DNA of 64,000 bases from Billgrantia lactosivorans (GTDB lineage Bacteria > Pseudomonadota > Gammaproteobacteria > Pseudomonadales > Halomonadaceae): contig NZ_QHGY01000003.1 of assembly GCF_003254665.1 (NCBI RefSeq), positions 62,286-126,285 of the forward strand. Direction: 5' to 3'. Below are positions 10,667 to 17,545 of this stretch, one piece after another. The notes beneath the pieces were generated by a model. The model saw only the letters and a list, made by a program, of their open reading frames with translations. It made no database searches and was not told the origin of the DNA. Numbering within the stretch: position 1 is the first letter of the stretch; every line of letters starts with the position of its first letter. A program made the translations under genes and the position numbers.

Positions 10667-11080
10667 GTGACGACTCACGCCCGCCCGGCTTCTGGGTGGC
10701 CACGGCATGGCCCCCGCCGGCACGCTCGCGGCTTCACCCTGATCGAGCTGATGATCGCCGTGGCCGTGATCGCGATCCTGGCCTCGATCGCCGTGCCGAG
10801 CTATCGCGGCTATGTAGAGCGGGCGACGCGCACCGATGCTCATGCCGGGCTCATGGAGGCGGCCGGCCAGCTTGAGCGCTGTTACACGGTCAACAGCTCC
10901 TATGCGGCATGCAACGTAACGTCGCCCTCGCCCGATGGGAATTACTCGATCGCCGTGACGCCTACCGCTACCACCTACACTCTCACCGCTGAACTGAGGA
11001 GCGGCCGTGGCCCCGACGGCTGCTCGGGCAATATGACCCTGAACCATCAAGGGGTGAGAAGTCCTACGGACTGCTGGTAG
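10667..11080 (+). CDS. Type IV pilin-like protein (PilE-type minor pilin)
   Basis: First gene of a five-gene minor pilin operon. It carries a class III prepilin leader with cleavage expected in [12 protein letters not shown] (glycine before phenylalanine, Glu at +5), then a hydrophobic helix and a globular domain with cysteines suited to the C-terminal disulfide (residues near [10 protein letters not shown] and the final DCW). GTG 10667 is chosen because GGAGGAG (10654-10660) lies just upstream; upstream residues in the open frame look unlike a leader. The mature part resembles PilE of the fimU-pilVWXY1-pilE clusters. Confidence 0.85.
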   Translation: MTTHARPASGWPRHGPRRHARGFTLIELMIAVAVIAILASIAVPSYRGYVERATRTDAHAGLMEAAGQLERCYTVNSSYAACNVTSPSPDGNYSIAVTPTATTYTLTAELRSGRGPDGCSGNMTLNHQGVRSPTDCW

Positions 11081-11087
11081 CTGAACG

Positions 11088-11522
11088 ATGAAGAGTGCCG
11101 GTTTCTCACTGATCGAATTGCTGGTCACGATCGCCGTGATGACGATCGTGGCGACCATTGCCGTGCCGGGCTTCCAGGGCATGCTGGCCAACAACCGGCT
11201 GGCTGCCGACTACAATCTGGTGCTATCGGGGCTGAACCAGGCGCGCAGCGAAGCCATCAAGCGCCGTGAGGACGTGAGGTTCCGGGTGACACAATCCAGC
11301 CCTTGGGAGTACCGGATTACCACGGTCGACGACAGCGACATTGCGATTCGCTCAGGGCGGGGAAGTCAGGTCAGCCTTACCCGCACTGTCATCACCTTCA
11401 ATTCGCTGGGACGGCGTGCGGACTGCTCGGCCGACTGTGACATCAGCGTCGACCATAGCGATGCTGGCAATCTCGACCTGCGGGTGAGCACCACCGGCCG
11501 TATCGGCAAGCCGACGAGTTGA
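11088..11522 (+). CDS. Minor pilin FimT/FimU (GspH-type)
   Basis: Prepilin of 144 aa with a very short leader MKSAG then FSLIELLVTIAVMTIVATIAVPGF, and the GspH/FimT landmark NRLAADYNLVLSGLNQARSEAIKR. It probably joins the tip complex that primes pilus assembly. It begins 7 bp after the first pilin gene and is followed closely by pilV, so one transcript is expected. Whether it is FimT or FimU cannot be told by eye. Confidence 0.87.
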   Translation: MKSAGFSLIELLVTIAVMTIVATIAVPGFQGMLANNRLAADYNLVLSGLNQARSEAIKRREDVRFRVTQSSPWEYRITTVDDSDIAIRSGRGSQVSLTRTVITFNSLGRRADCSADCDISVDHSDAGNLDLRVSTTGRIGKPTS

Positions 11523-11530
11523 GGAGCGCC

Positions 11531-11938
11531 ATGAGACGTCACGCACAGTCAGGGTTTACGCTCATCGAAGCGCTGATTGCCGTGCTGGTGCTCTCCATCG
11601 GCCTGCTCGGAGTGGCGGCCATGCAGCTCAGGGCGCTGCAGAGTGCGCACATGGGCTACCAGCGGGCGGTGGTCAGCCTGGCGGCGATCGATGCCCAAGA
11701 GCGGGCGTGGGCGGACCTGTCCCGGGCCTCTCCCGCTGGTTGTCCTGCCACCAGTGCCTTCGAAAGCGGCTGGGCGGACCAGTGGTTTGGCGACCTCCTG
11801 GCGGATACCGGCGAGAGTGGGATAAGCAGTATGGGGGATTGCCAATACACGGTCAGTATCGAGTGGGAGGAGGAGCGTTACGCTGCCAGTGAGAGCGATG
11901 AGCCGTTCGTCTACCAGTTCAGGTTACCCGAGCTATGA
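11531..11938 (+). CDS. pilV: Minor pilin PilV
   Basis: Prepilin with leader RRHAQSG cleaved before FTLIEALIAVLVLSIGLLGVAAMQLRAL, the diagnostic PilV N-terminus with EALIAV. Length about 135 aa. ATG 11531 follows AGGAG at 11522-11526; an in-frame TTG at 11519 also exists. Its stop overlaps the pilW start (ATGA), indicating coupled translation. Confidence 0.87.
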   Translation: MRRHAQSGFTLIEALIAVLVLSIGLLGVAAMQLRALQSAHMGYQRAVVSLAAIDAQERAWADLSRASPAGCPATSAFESGWADQWFGDLLADTGESGISSMGDCQYTVSIEWEEERYAASESDEPFVYQFRLPEL

Positions 11939-12534
11939 GGCGAGGCATCGTGGCGAACGGGCGGCAGGCGGGCTTCACCCTCATCGAGTTGATGGTGGCG
12001 CTGGTGATCGGTCTTGTCATCATTTTAGGTGCCGGGCAGCTGTTTCTCGTGGGAATCCAATCATTTCGTCAAATCGAGCTGCTGGGCAACAAGCAGGCGG
12101 CGCTGACCTTTGCCACGGAGACCTTGGTTCGCGACATTCGCCGAGCCAATCTCGACCCCGCTACTGGCGAGCCCGAGATCCGTTTCGCCGACGGTGAGCT
12201 GAGGGTCGAGTTCACCAACAATGGCGACACGGGCGATTGCAGCGACGGAAGCATGGTCGTGCGGATCTACCGCCTGAGCAATGCCGCCGTCAGCGCCAGC
12301 GAGGGATGGTCGCTGAACATGGGGCAGCGTTGCGGCGCCGATCCCACCGGGTCCGATTTCGAGCCGCTCGTCACCGGATTTGCCGACGGCGGCTTTGGTC
12401 GCGACGAAGACGAGACGGACGAGGCCAATGGCGTCTGGGTTGTAGAGTTCAAGTTGATCAAGAGCCGGGAGGACGCAAACGAGACGGACGATTTTGCGTT
12501 TCGAGCCGTCAACCGAAACGAGGCGATAGACTAG
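11935..12534 (+). CDS. pilW: Minor pilin PilW
   Basis: Prepilin of 199 aa with leader ending RQAG, then FTLIELMVALVIGLVIILGAG, followed by the PilW-like ATETLVRDIRRANLD. PilW orthologues in Pseudomonas are longer (roughly 270 aa), so this one has a shortened globular domain. It overlaps pilV by 4 nt and precedes pilX by 29 bp. Confidence 0.83.
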   Translation: MRRGIVANGRQAGFTLIELMVALVIGLVIILGAGQLFLVGIQSFRQIELLGNKQAALTFATETLVRDIRRANLDPATGEPEIRFADGELRVEFTNNGDTGDCSDGSMVVRIYRLSNAAVSASEGWSLNMGQRCGADPTGSDFEPLVTGFADGGFGRDEDETDEANGVWVVEFKLIKSREDANETDDFAFRAVNRNEAID

Positions 12535-12563
12535 CCTGGCCTCTTGAAGAGGTAGGAGTCCAC

Positions 12564-13694
12564 ATGAGACAAGAACGCGGAGCCGCCCTGGTCGTCGTCC
12601 TGTCGATGCTGTCTGGCGCCTTGATGCTGGGGCTGTCGGGCATCCAGTCGTCTCTGATAGACGAGCGCCTCGCGGGTAACTACAAGGCGGCGGCCGAAGC
12701 CCAGATGGGCGCGGAAAAGGCGATTTCGACCGGCTGGGGGGAAAACGGCAGCGGAGTGAGCGTCAGCGACTTCGATACCACGCGGACCCTCGCCGAGGTC
12801 GAAGCTTACAGCTGGGCTGAGTTCACGGCGTTGGGTAACATTTCCGCCAATGCCTGCAGTGGCAATATCGCGTGTCACTACTACCCGCTTCGCGATGGAA
12901 GCGACTACTTCATTGCCGGCATGGGCGCCGTAGTCAGCGAGGGCAGTCTCGTGGCAGTGAGCCATCCCGTGCTCGCCCGCGTCGAGTTCACGCCAGGGCC
13001 AAATCCCGCTTTCACCAACGGCCTGCTCAGCGCCGATTATATTCTGGTCACGGGCCAATCCACCGTCATGGGCAATGTTCATTCCAACGGCACCGTCGAC
13101 ATCTCCCTGCAAAGCGGATCAGAAGCGACAGTGACCCAAGGTACCGATCAAATGGTCGAGGTCCCGCTCCCGGGAGAGAGGCCCGATGGAGAGGACACAA
13201 GCACGTGCGAGGAGCATCCCGAGCCGCACTGCTACAAGAGCTATGACCCTACGGTCTTCGATGAGTACCGGGAGCGTGAGGGCGCCATCAACACCTGCAG
13301 CATCGATATCGACGCGCTGGACGACGGTGACACCATCTTCTGCGACGGAGACCTGGAAGTTCAGGGAGGTTCCGTCGAGGACAACCGGGTAACGCTGGTC
13401 GCCACGGGTAACGTCAGCATGAACGGTGCCAGCTCGAGCGGCGGCACCGGCAGCGACATTGGCCTGTTCGTCATCGCCGGTCAGGACATCGAGTTCAACG
13501 GCAACACGGACAACTATGGCGTGTTCTGGGCTGGCGGCTATGTACGCCAGAACGGTAATTCCAGCCTGTATGGCGCGATCGTGGCGGGCACCTACATTCG
13601 CAGCAATGGCGGCATCGATTTCATCAGCCTCGACAGCGTGACCAACCCGGATACGTTCATACCCGCCAATCCGCGGATCGTGGCCTGGCACTGA
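12564..13694 (+). CDS. PilX-like minor pilin with long C-terminal domain
   Basis: The start is ATG 12564, preceded by AGGTAGGAG; the open frame upstream is a shadow of pilW. The N-terminus (RQERGAALVVVLSMLSGALM, then DERLAGNYKAAAEAQMGAEKA) is a clear PilX_N signature. PilX is usually under 200 aa, but this protein has 376. Residues from about 145 on form a Gly/Asn/Ser/Asp-rich region with short repeating strands (TGQSTVMGNVHSNG, LVATGNVSMNGASSS, IAGQDIEFNGNTDNYG, AGGYVRQNGNSS, AGTYIRSNGG), suggestive of a right-handed beta-helix or bactofilin-like fold. No pilY1 gene follows. Confidence 0.82.
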   Translation: MRQERGAALVVVLSMLSGALMLGLSGIQSSLIDERLAGNYKAAAEAQMGAEKAISTGWGENGSGVSVSDFDTTRTLAEVEAYSWAEFTALGNISANACSGNIACHYYPLRDGSDYFIAGMGAVVSEGSLVAVSHPVLARVEFTPGPNPAFTNGLLSADYILVTGQSTVMGNVHSNGTVDISLQSGSEATVTQGTDQMVEVPLPGERPDGEDTSTCEEHPEPHCYKSYDPTVFDEYREREGAINTCSIDIDALDDGDTIFCDGDLEVQGGSVEDNRVTLVATGNVSMNGASSSGGTGSDIGLFVIAGQDIEFNGNTDNYGVFWAGGYVRQNGNSSLYGAIVAGTYIRSNGGIDFISLDSVTNPDTFIPANPRIVAWH

Positions 13695-13730
13695 GCGAGG
13701 CCGCGGGCATCTCTCGGCTTCGGCGCCATG

Positions 13731-13746
13731 CTCTCCTGCAGGAGAG
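13731..13746. other. 16-bp perfect palindrome between pilX and a convergent small ORF
   Basis: CTCTCCTGCAGGAGAG (6-bp stem, 4-nt loop) lies 36 bp after the pilX stop. It could end transcription from both sides, but there is no T run. Confidence 0.35.
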
Positions 13747-13756
13747 GCACGGCAAC

Positions 13757-13882
13757 TCAGGACTCGGAGGGCTTGCGATAGTGCCCGGGCACGGTGACCC
13801 GTTCGCCGTTGGGCAGCTCGCGTACGTGTGTTGGCACGTAGATTCGCTTGATGACGCTTCTGCTGGACTTGCCGTTCGACAT
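13757..13882 (-). CDS. Small conserved-looking protein, 41 aa, unknown function
   Basis: Starts at ATG 13882 with AGGAG spaced correctly upstream on the minus strand. The product is basic, with two copies of a V-P-x-H-x-R unit (IYVPTHVREL and VTVPGHYRKP) separated by PNGER. This resembles the short beta-strand motif V-x-x-H-x-R found as tandem repeats in small bacterial proteins. No function is known to me. It is divergent from the antiporter gene and convergent with pilX. Confidence 0.6.
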   Translation of the reverse strand: MSNGKSSRSVIKRIYVPTHVRELPNGERVTVPGHYRKPSES

Positions 13883-14032
13883 GCTCGACTCCTTGTCCGT
13901 TGAGGGCCGCATCCACTTTACGCCAGCGACGTTTCGCCGTGCAATCCTGTCCATCGAGGCGCCCCGGTTTTACGTCTGGCGCCGGGTTGCCTAGTGTAGG
14001 GGAAGGAATGGGGTACCGCGGAAGGAGCCGGG

Positions 14033-15274
14033 ATGGAGCCGTTGAACATCGCGCTCACGGTGGTGGGCGGGCTGGTGCTGGTGGTCGGCCTGCTGTCGAG
14101 CCCGTTGGACCGCTCGTGGCTCTCCGCGCCCCTGTTCGCCTTCCTCATCGGTGTGGCGCTGGGACCGCATGGCCTGGACGCTCTCGATCCGATGGCATGG
14201 GGCGACGGGAAGCGGCTTCTCGAGCAGACGGCGCGGCTCACGCTCGGCATCAGCCTGATGGGCATTGCGCTGCGCTTGCCGCCCAATTTCCCCTTCGTCC
14301 ACTGGCGCTCGTTGCTGCTGCTGCTGGGCATCGCCATGCCGGTCATGCTCCTGGTCAGTTCGCTGCTGACCTACTGGGTGCTGGGCCTGCCCCTGCTGCT
14401 GGCCCTGCTGGTCGGTGGCACCGTCTGCGCCACCGACCCGGTCGTGGCCTCTTCCATCGTCACCGGCGGGGTGGCCAAGGAGAACCTTCCCGAGGGGTAT
14501 CGACATCTGCTTTCCGGCGAGTCCGGCGCCAACGACGGCCTGGCCTACCCCTTCGTATTGCTGCCGATCCTGCTGCTCTCGCTGCCCCCCGGCGATGCCT
14601 GGACGGACTGGTTCGGCAGGATCTGGTTGTGGGAGATCGGTGGGGGGACACTGATCGGGATCGCGCTTGGCTGGACGGCAGGTCGGGCCCTGCAGTGGTC
14701 GGAGGCGCGCGGGTTTCTCGATCAGCCTTCGTTTCTCTCCATCACCCTGGCCCTGACCCTCCTGGTGCTGGGGCTGGGCGAGCTGCTGGGCACCAACAGC
14801 ATCCTGGGCGTGTTCGCCGCCGGCCTGGCCTTCGACCAGGAAGTCGGCGGCAAGGAGCGTGGCGAGGAAGATAACGTCCAGGAGGCGGTCAACATCCTGC
14901 TGACGATGCCGGTCTTCGTGCTGTTCGGGCTGATTGCGCCCTGGGCCGAGTGGCAGGCGCTGGGCGTGCAAGGGGCGCTGTTGGCCCTGCTCGTGCTGCT
15001 GTGTCGCCGCCTGCCCGTCATCCTGCTGCTGCGCCCCTGGCTGCCGGCGCTGCGCGACTGGCCGATCACGCTGATCATGGGCTGGTTCGGTCCGATCGGC
15101 GTATCGGCGCTCTACTATGCCACCCTGATTTCGAGCCGTTCCGGCTACGACCTGGCCTGGACAGCTGGCTCCCTGGTCGTGATTGCCTCGATGGTGGCCC
15201 ATGGCATCACTGCGACGCCGTTCGCCAATCGCTACGGCCACTGGCAGCGCCGCTATCGCAGCGAGGCGCGCTAG
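14033..15274 (+). CDS. Sodium (or potassium)/proton antiporter, CPA1 family
   Basis: Inner-membrane monovalent cation/proton exchanger of 413 aa with about 12 hydrophobic segments. The CPA1 ion-binding signature TVCATDPVVASS (ND/TD-P motif) and the following SGESGANDGLAYPF are present. It lacks the long cytoplasmic C-terminal domain of full-length NhaP, ending soon after the last helix. ATG 14033 follows AAGGAG at about 14022-14027. It is probably involved in salt or pH homeostasis; ion preference cannot be read from sequence. Confidence 0.88.
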   Translation: MEPLNIALTVVGGLVLVVGLLSSPLDRSWLSAPLFAFLIGVALGPHGLDALDPMAWGDGKRLLEQTARLTLGISLMGIALRLPPNFPFVHWRSLLLLLGIAMPVMLLVSSLLTYWVLGLPLLLALLVGGTVCATDPVVASSIVTGGVAKENLPEGYRHLLSGESGANDGLAYPFVLLPILLLSLPPGDAWTDWFGRIWLWEIGGGTLIGIALGWTAGRALQWSEARGFLDQPSFLSITLALTLLVLGLGELLGTNSILGVFAAGLAFDQEVGGKERGEEDNVQEAVNILLTMPVFVLFGLIAPWAEWQALGVQGALLALLVLLCRRLPVILLLRPWLPALRDWPITLIMGWFGPIGVSALYYATLISSRSGYDLAWTAGSLVVIASMVAHGITATPFANRYGHWQRRYRSEAR

Positions 15275-15323
15275 CCTGCTGCCTCGGCCGGTCGCCCGCA
15301 CCGGCAATCGGCCGCGCCTCGTA

Positions 15324-15458
15324 TCAATGCAACCCGGCCAGCCCGCTGTCCTTCCTCCAGTCGGTTTCCAGGACGGGCCTCCTTGCCTCATCGTGGTGGC
15401 GTGCTGCCCGGGCGTAGGTGGCAGCGGCCTCGGGACAGCGCCAGCTCAGCCGCCGCAT
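15324..15458 (-). CDS. Possible small protein, 44 aa
   Basis: ATG 15458 opens a frame for a 44-aa product (MRRLSWRCPEAAATYARAAR at the start, ending DSGLAGLH) that is charged and protein-like in composition. The ribosome-binding site is weak. It follows the 109-aa ORF on the same strand, 19 bp after its stop. The support is composition and position only. Confidence 0.3.
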   Translation of the reverse strand: MRRLSWRCPEAAATYARAARHHDEARRPVLETDWRKDSGLAGLH

Positions 15459-15477
15459 GAGCAAGTCGGGTTCCGGC

Positions 15478-15807
15478 TCAATGGTACCGGCTGGGCAGGC
15501 GCGTGAAGCGCACCGGGGGGCTGTACTTCTCGCTCGCCGGTGCCCGCTCGGGCGCGGGGCGAACCCGCCAGCCCCGCGAGCTCGCCCACTCCTTGAGTTC
15601 GCGGTAGTCGAGCAGCGGATAGTCGCGGGTATAGGGGTTGGGAGCGGACGAAGGGAAGGCGAATGCCACGTGCGGGTAGCGGGCCAGGGCGTCCTCGCTG
15701 TTATGGGCGGCCAGCGCCAGGTCCAGTGCGTGCTGCCATGCCTGGGAATCGCGCGGGGCACGCGCTTCGCTGAGGCGGGCGTTGTCGTTGGCGTAGAAAC
15801 TTCCCAT
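15478..15807 (-). CDS. Hypothetical protein, 109 aa
   Basis: No family is recognised. ATG 15807 has TGAGGT about 7 bases upstream on the minus strand. The product is hydrophilic with a helical first half (DSQAWQHALDLALAAHNSEDALARYPHVAF) and a Pro/Arg-rich tail; there is no signal peptide or membrane segment. The rival frame on the same strand is Pro/Thr/Arg-rich, typical of a shadow. It lies 60 bp downstream of the 42-aa ORF and could share its transcript. Confidence 0.6.
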   Translation of the reverse strand: MGSFYANDNARLSEARAPRDSQAWQHALDLALAAHNSEDALARYPHVAFAFPSSAPNPYTRDYPLLDYRELKEWASSRGWRVRPAPERAPASEKYSPPVRFTRLPSRYH

Positions 15808-15867
15808 GACGTTTACCTCACTTCGAAATCGTTGAAGGTTGCAGCCAGGCTTGCCGAAGGGCAGGGC

Positions 15868-15996
15868 TCATTGCGGCGGCGAGCGGCGATGAGGCTTGAC
15901 GGGGACCGTCTTGGGTCCAGGCTTGGGCGAGGACCTGGCGGGTCGGGAAGGGGTAGAACGACGATGTGGCTTCACGGAAACGCGTTTTCTGGACAT
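15868..15996 (-). CDS. Small very basic protein, 42 aa, with duplicated VKPHRRS unit
   Basis: Translated by hand from ATG 15996 (AGAGGTG lies just upstream on the minus strand) to TGA 15868-15870. The product is Arg/Lys/Pro/Ser-rich and contains the same unit twice, RVSVKPHRRSTP near the start and TVPVKPHRRSPP at the end. The V-x-x-H-x-R pattern is shared with the 41-aa protein at 13757-13882. A nucleic-acid-binding role would fit the charge but is a guess. It lies downstream of nrdB, beyond a hairpin. Confidence 0.55.
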   Translation of the reverse strand: MSRKRVSVKPHRRSTPSRPARSSPKPGPKTVPVKPHRRSPPQ

Positions 15997-16064
15997 GACG
16001 CACCTCTTGGTTGGCTGTCGGGTTACTACATGACGGCGTTCCACTCCTGTTACTGCTCGGTAAT

Positions 16065-16090
16065 TGCCCCGCCCGGCCCTGGGCGGGGCA
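16065..16090 (-). terminator. Strong hairpin after nrdB
   Basis: TGCCCCGCCC (16065-16074) pairs with GGGCGGGGCA (16081-16090) over a 6-nt loop, 12 bp past the nrdB stop. There is no T run, so it may end transcription only partly or protect the 3' end. Confidence 0.55.
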
Positions 16091-16102
16091 CATGTACATG
16101 AC

Positions 16103-17350
16103 TCAGTCCCAGCTCAGCGCGCCGCCGACCTGATACTCGGTGACGCGGGTCTCGAAGAAGTTCTTCTCCTTGCGCAGGTCGATGATCTCGCTCATCCAAG
16201 GGAAGGGGTTCTGCGCCCCGGGGAACTGTTCCTTGAGGCCGATCTGGGCCAGGCGGCGGTTGCAGATGAAGTGCAGGTACTCCTCCATGATCGCCGCGTT
16301 CATGCCCAGCACGCCGCGCGGCATGGAGTCGCGGGCGTAGGCGATCTCGAGCTCGGTGCCCTCGAGGATCATCTGGGTCACCTCGTCCTGGAACGCGGGC
16401 GTCCACAGGTGGGGGTTCTCGATCTTGATCTGGTTGATCATGTCGACGCCGAAGTTGAGGTGCATCGACTCGTCGCGCAGGATGTACTGGAACTGCTCGG
16501 CGACGCCGGTCATCTTGTTGCGCCGGCCCATGGAGAGGATCTGGCTGAAGCCGCAGTAGAAGAAGATGCCTTCGGTCACGCTGTAGAAGGCGATCAGGTT
16601 GCGCAGCAGCTCCTGGTCGGTCTCGGGGGTGCCGGTGTTGAAGTCCGGCCGGGCCAGCGACTGGGTGTGCTTGAGGCTCCAGGCCGACTTGGCGGCGACC
16701 GAGGGCACCTCGCGGTACATGTTGAAGACCTCGCCCTCGTCCATGCCCAGCGACTCCACGCAGTACTGGTAGGCATGGGTATGGATCGCCTCCTCGAAGG
16801 CCTGGCGCAGCAGGTACTGGCGGCACTCGGGATTGGTGATCAGGCGGTACAGCGCCAGCACCAGGTTGTTGGCCACCAGCGAGTCGGCGGTGGAGAAGTA
16901 GCCCAGGCTGCGCATGACGATGCGCCGCTCGTCCGCGCTCAGGCCCTCCTGGCTCTTCCACAGCGCGATGTCGGCGTTCATGTTCACTTCCTGGGGCATC
17001 CAGTGGTTGGCGCTGCCGTCCAGGTACTTCTGCCACGCCCACTCGTACTTGAAGGGCACCAGCTGGTTGAGGTCGGCGCGGGCGTTGATCATCTGCTTGT
17101 CGTCGACCTCTATGCGCGCCGCGCCCATCTCCAGCTCCTCGAGGCCGGCGGCCACGTCGAGCTCCTCCAGCGACCTGCGCGCCCGCGCCAGGCGGTCGCT
17201 CTCGGCCACCTTGTAGCTGCCGCTGCTTTCCTTTACCTCCCCGCCTGGGGCAGCCGCGGGCTGCGGCTTGGCGGCAGGGGCCGGCGCGGCCTTGGCCGGC
17301 TGCTCGGCGACGGAAGTCTCGTCCTCGTGGAATTCGTCCCAGTTCAGCAT
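16103..17350 (-). CDS. nrdB: Ribonucleotide reductase class Ia, small (radical) subunit
   Basis: Houses the diiron-tyrosyl radical that activates NrdA; 415 aa. The metal and radical site is complete: NADIALW (Asp), [11 protein letters not shown] with Glu, His and the radical Tyr at the E-x2-H-x3-Y spacing, and later [11 protein letters not shown]. The C-terminal tail ([17 protein letters not shown]) is the docking peptide for NrdA. About 45 Ala/Pro/Glu-rich residues precede the core. It is downstream of nrdA on the same strand, but the 195-bp spacer carries repeat copy D rather than tight coupling. Confidence 0.96.
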   Translation of the reverse strand: MLNWDEFHEDETSVAEQPAKAAPAPAAKPQPAAAPGGEVKESSGSYKVAESDRLARARRSLEELDVAAGLEELEMGAARIEVDDKQMINARADLNQLVPFKYEWAWQKYLDGSANHWMPQEVNMNADIALWKSQEGLSADERRIVMRSLGYFSTADSLVANNLVLALYRLITNPECRQYLLRQAFEEAIHTHAYQYCVESLGMDEGEVFNMYREVPSVAAKSAWSLKHTQSLARPDFNTGTPETDQELLRNLIAFYSVTEGIFFYCGFSQILSMGRRNKMTGVAEQFQYILRDESMHLNFGVDMINQIKIENPHLWTPAFQDEVTQMILEGTELEIAYARDSMPRGVLGMNAAIMEEYLHFICNRRLAQIGLKEQFPGAQNPFPWMSEIIDLRKEKNFFETRVTEYQVGGALSWD

Positions 17351-17399
17351 TTCACTTTACCTCGGGTTCTTTTGGGAGCCGGAAATGAGTTCACCGCTC

Positions 17400-17512
17400 T
17401 AGGCTCACTCCGGGGGCAAGCCTACGAGGAGGCGCTGTAAACCCATCCCTGGGCGCTACCGACGCCATCCATGGCGTAGGACCTCCTCTCCGGCTTGCCC
17501 CCGGCGCCTCTC
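17400..17512 (-). repeat. Structured intergenic repeat, copy D (nrdA-nrdB spacer)
   Basis: Outer arm 17410-17422/17492-17504 (CCGGGGGCAAGCC/GGCTTGCCCCCGG, 13 bp perfect). Middle arm 17426-17432/17482-17488 (GAGGAGG/CCTCCTC). Apical arm 17462-17468/17471-17477 (ACGCCAT/ATGGCGT). It is inverted relative to copies A and B. The outer and apical arms differ in sequence from the other copies on both sides, so pairing is kept. The linker ACCCATCCCTGGGCGCT is conserved. Confidence 0.85.
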
Positions 17513-17545
17513 GCTTCGCCGGCGGCAATGCGTGTCGGGTCAGGC

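Noticed and set aside
15324..15761. 145-codon minus-strand frame overlapping the 109-aa ORF
   Set aside because: Its first 100 residues are Pro/Arg/Thr-rich shadow sequence; only the last 44 codons, outside the overlap, were kept as a weak candidate.
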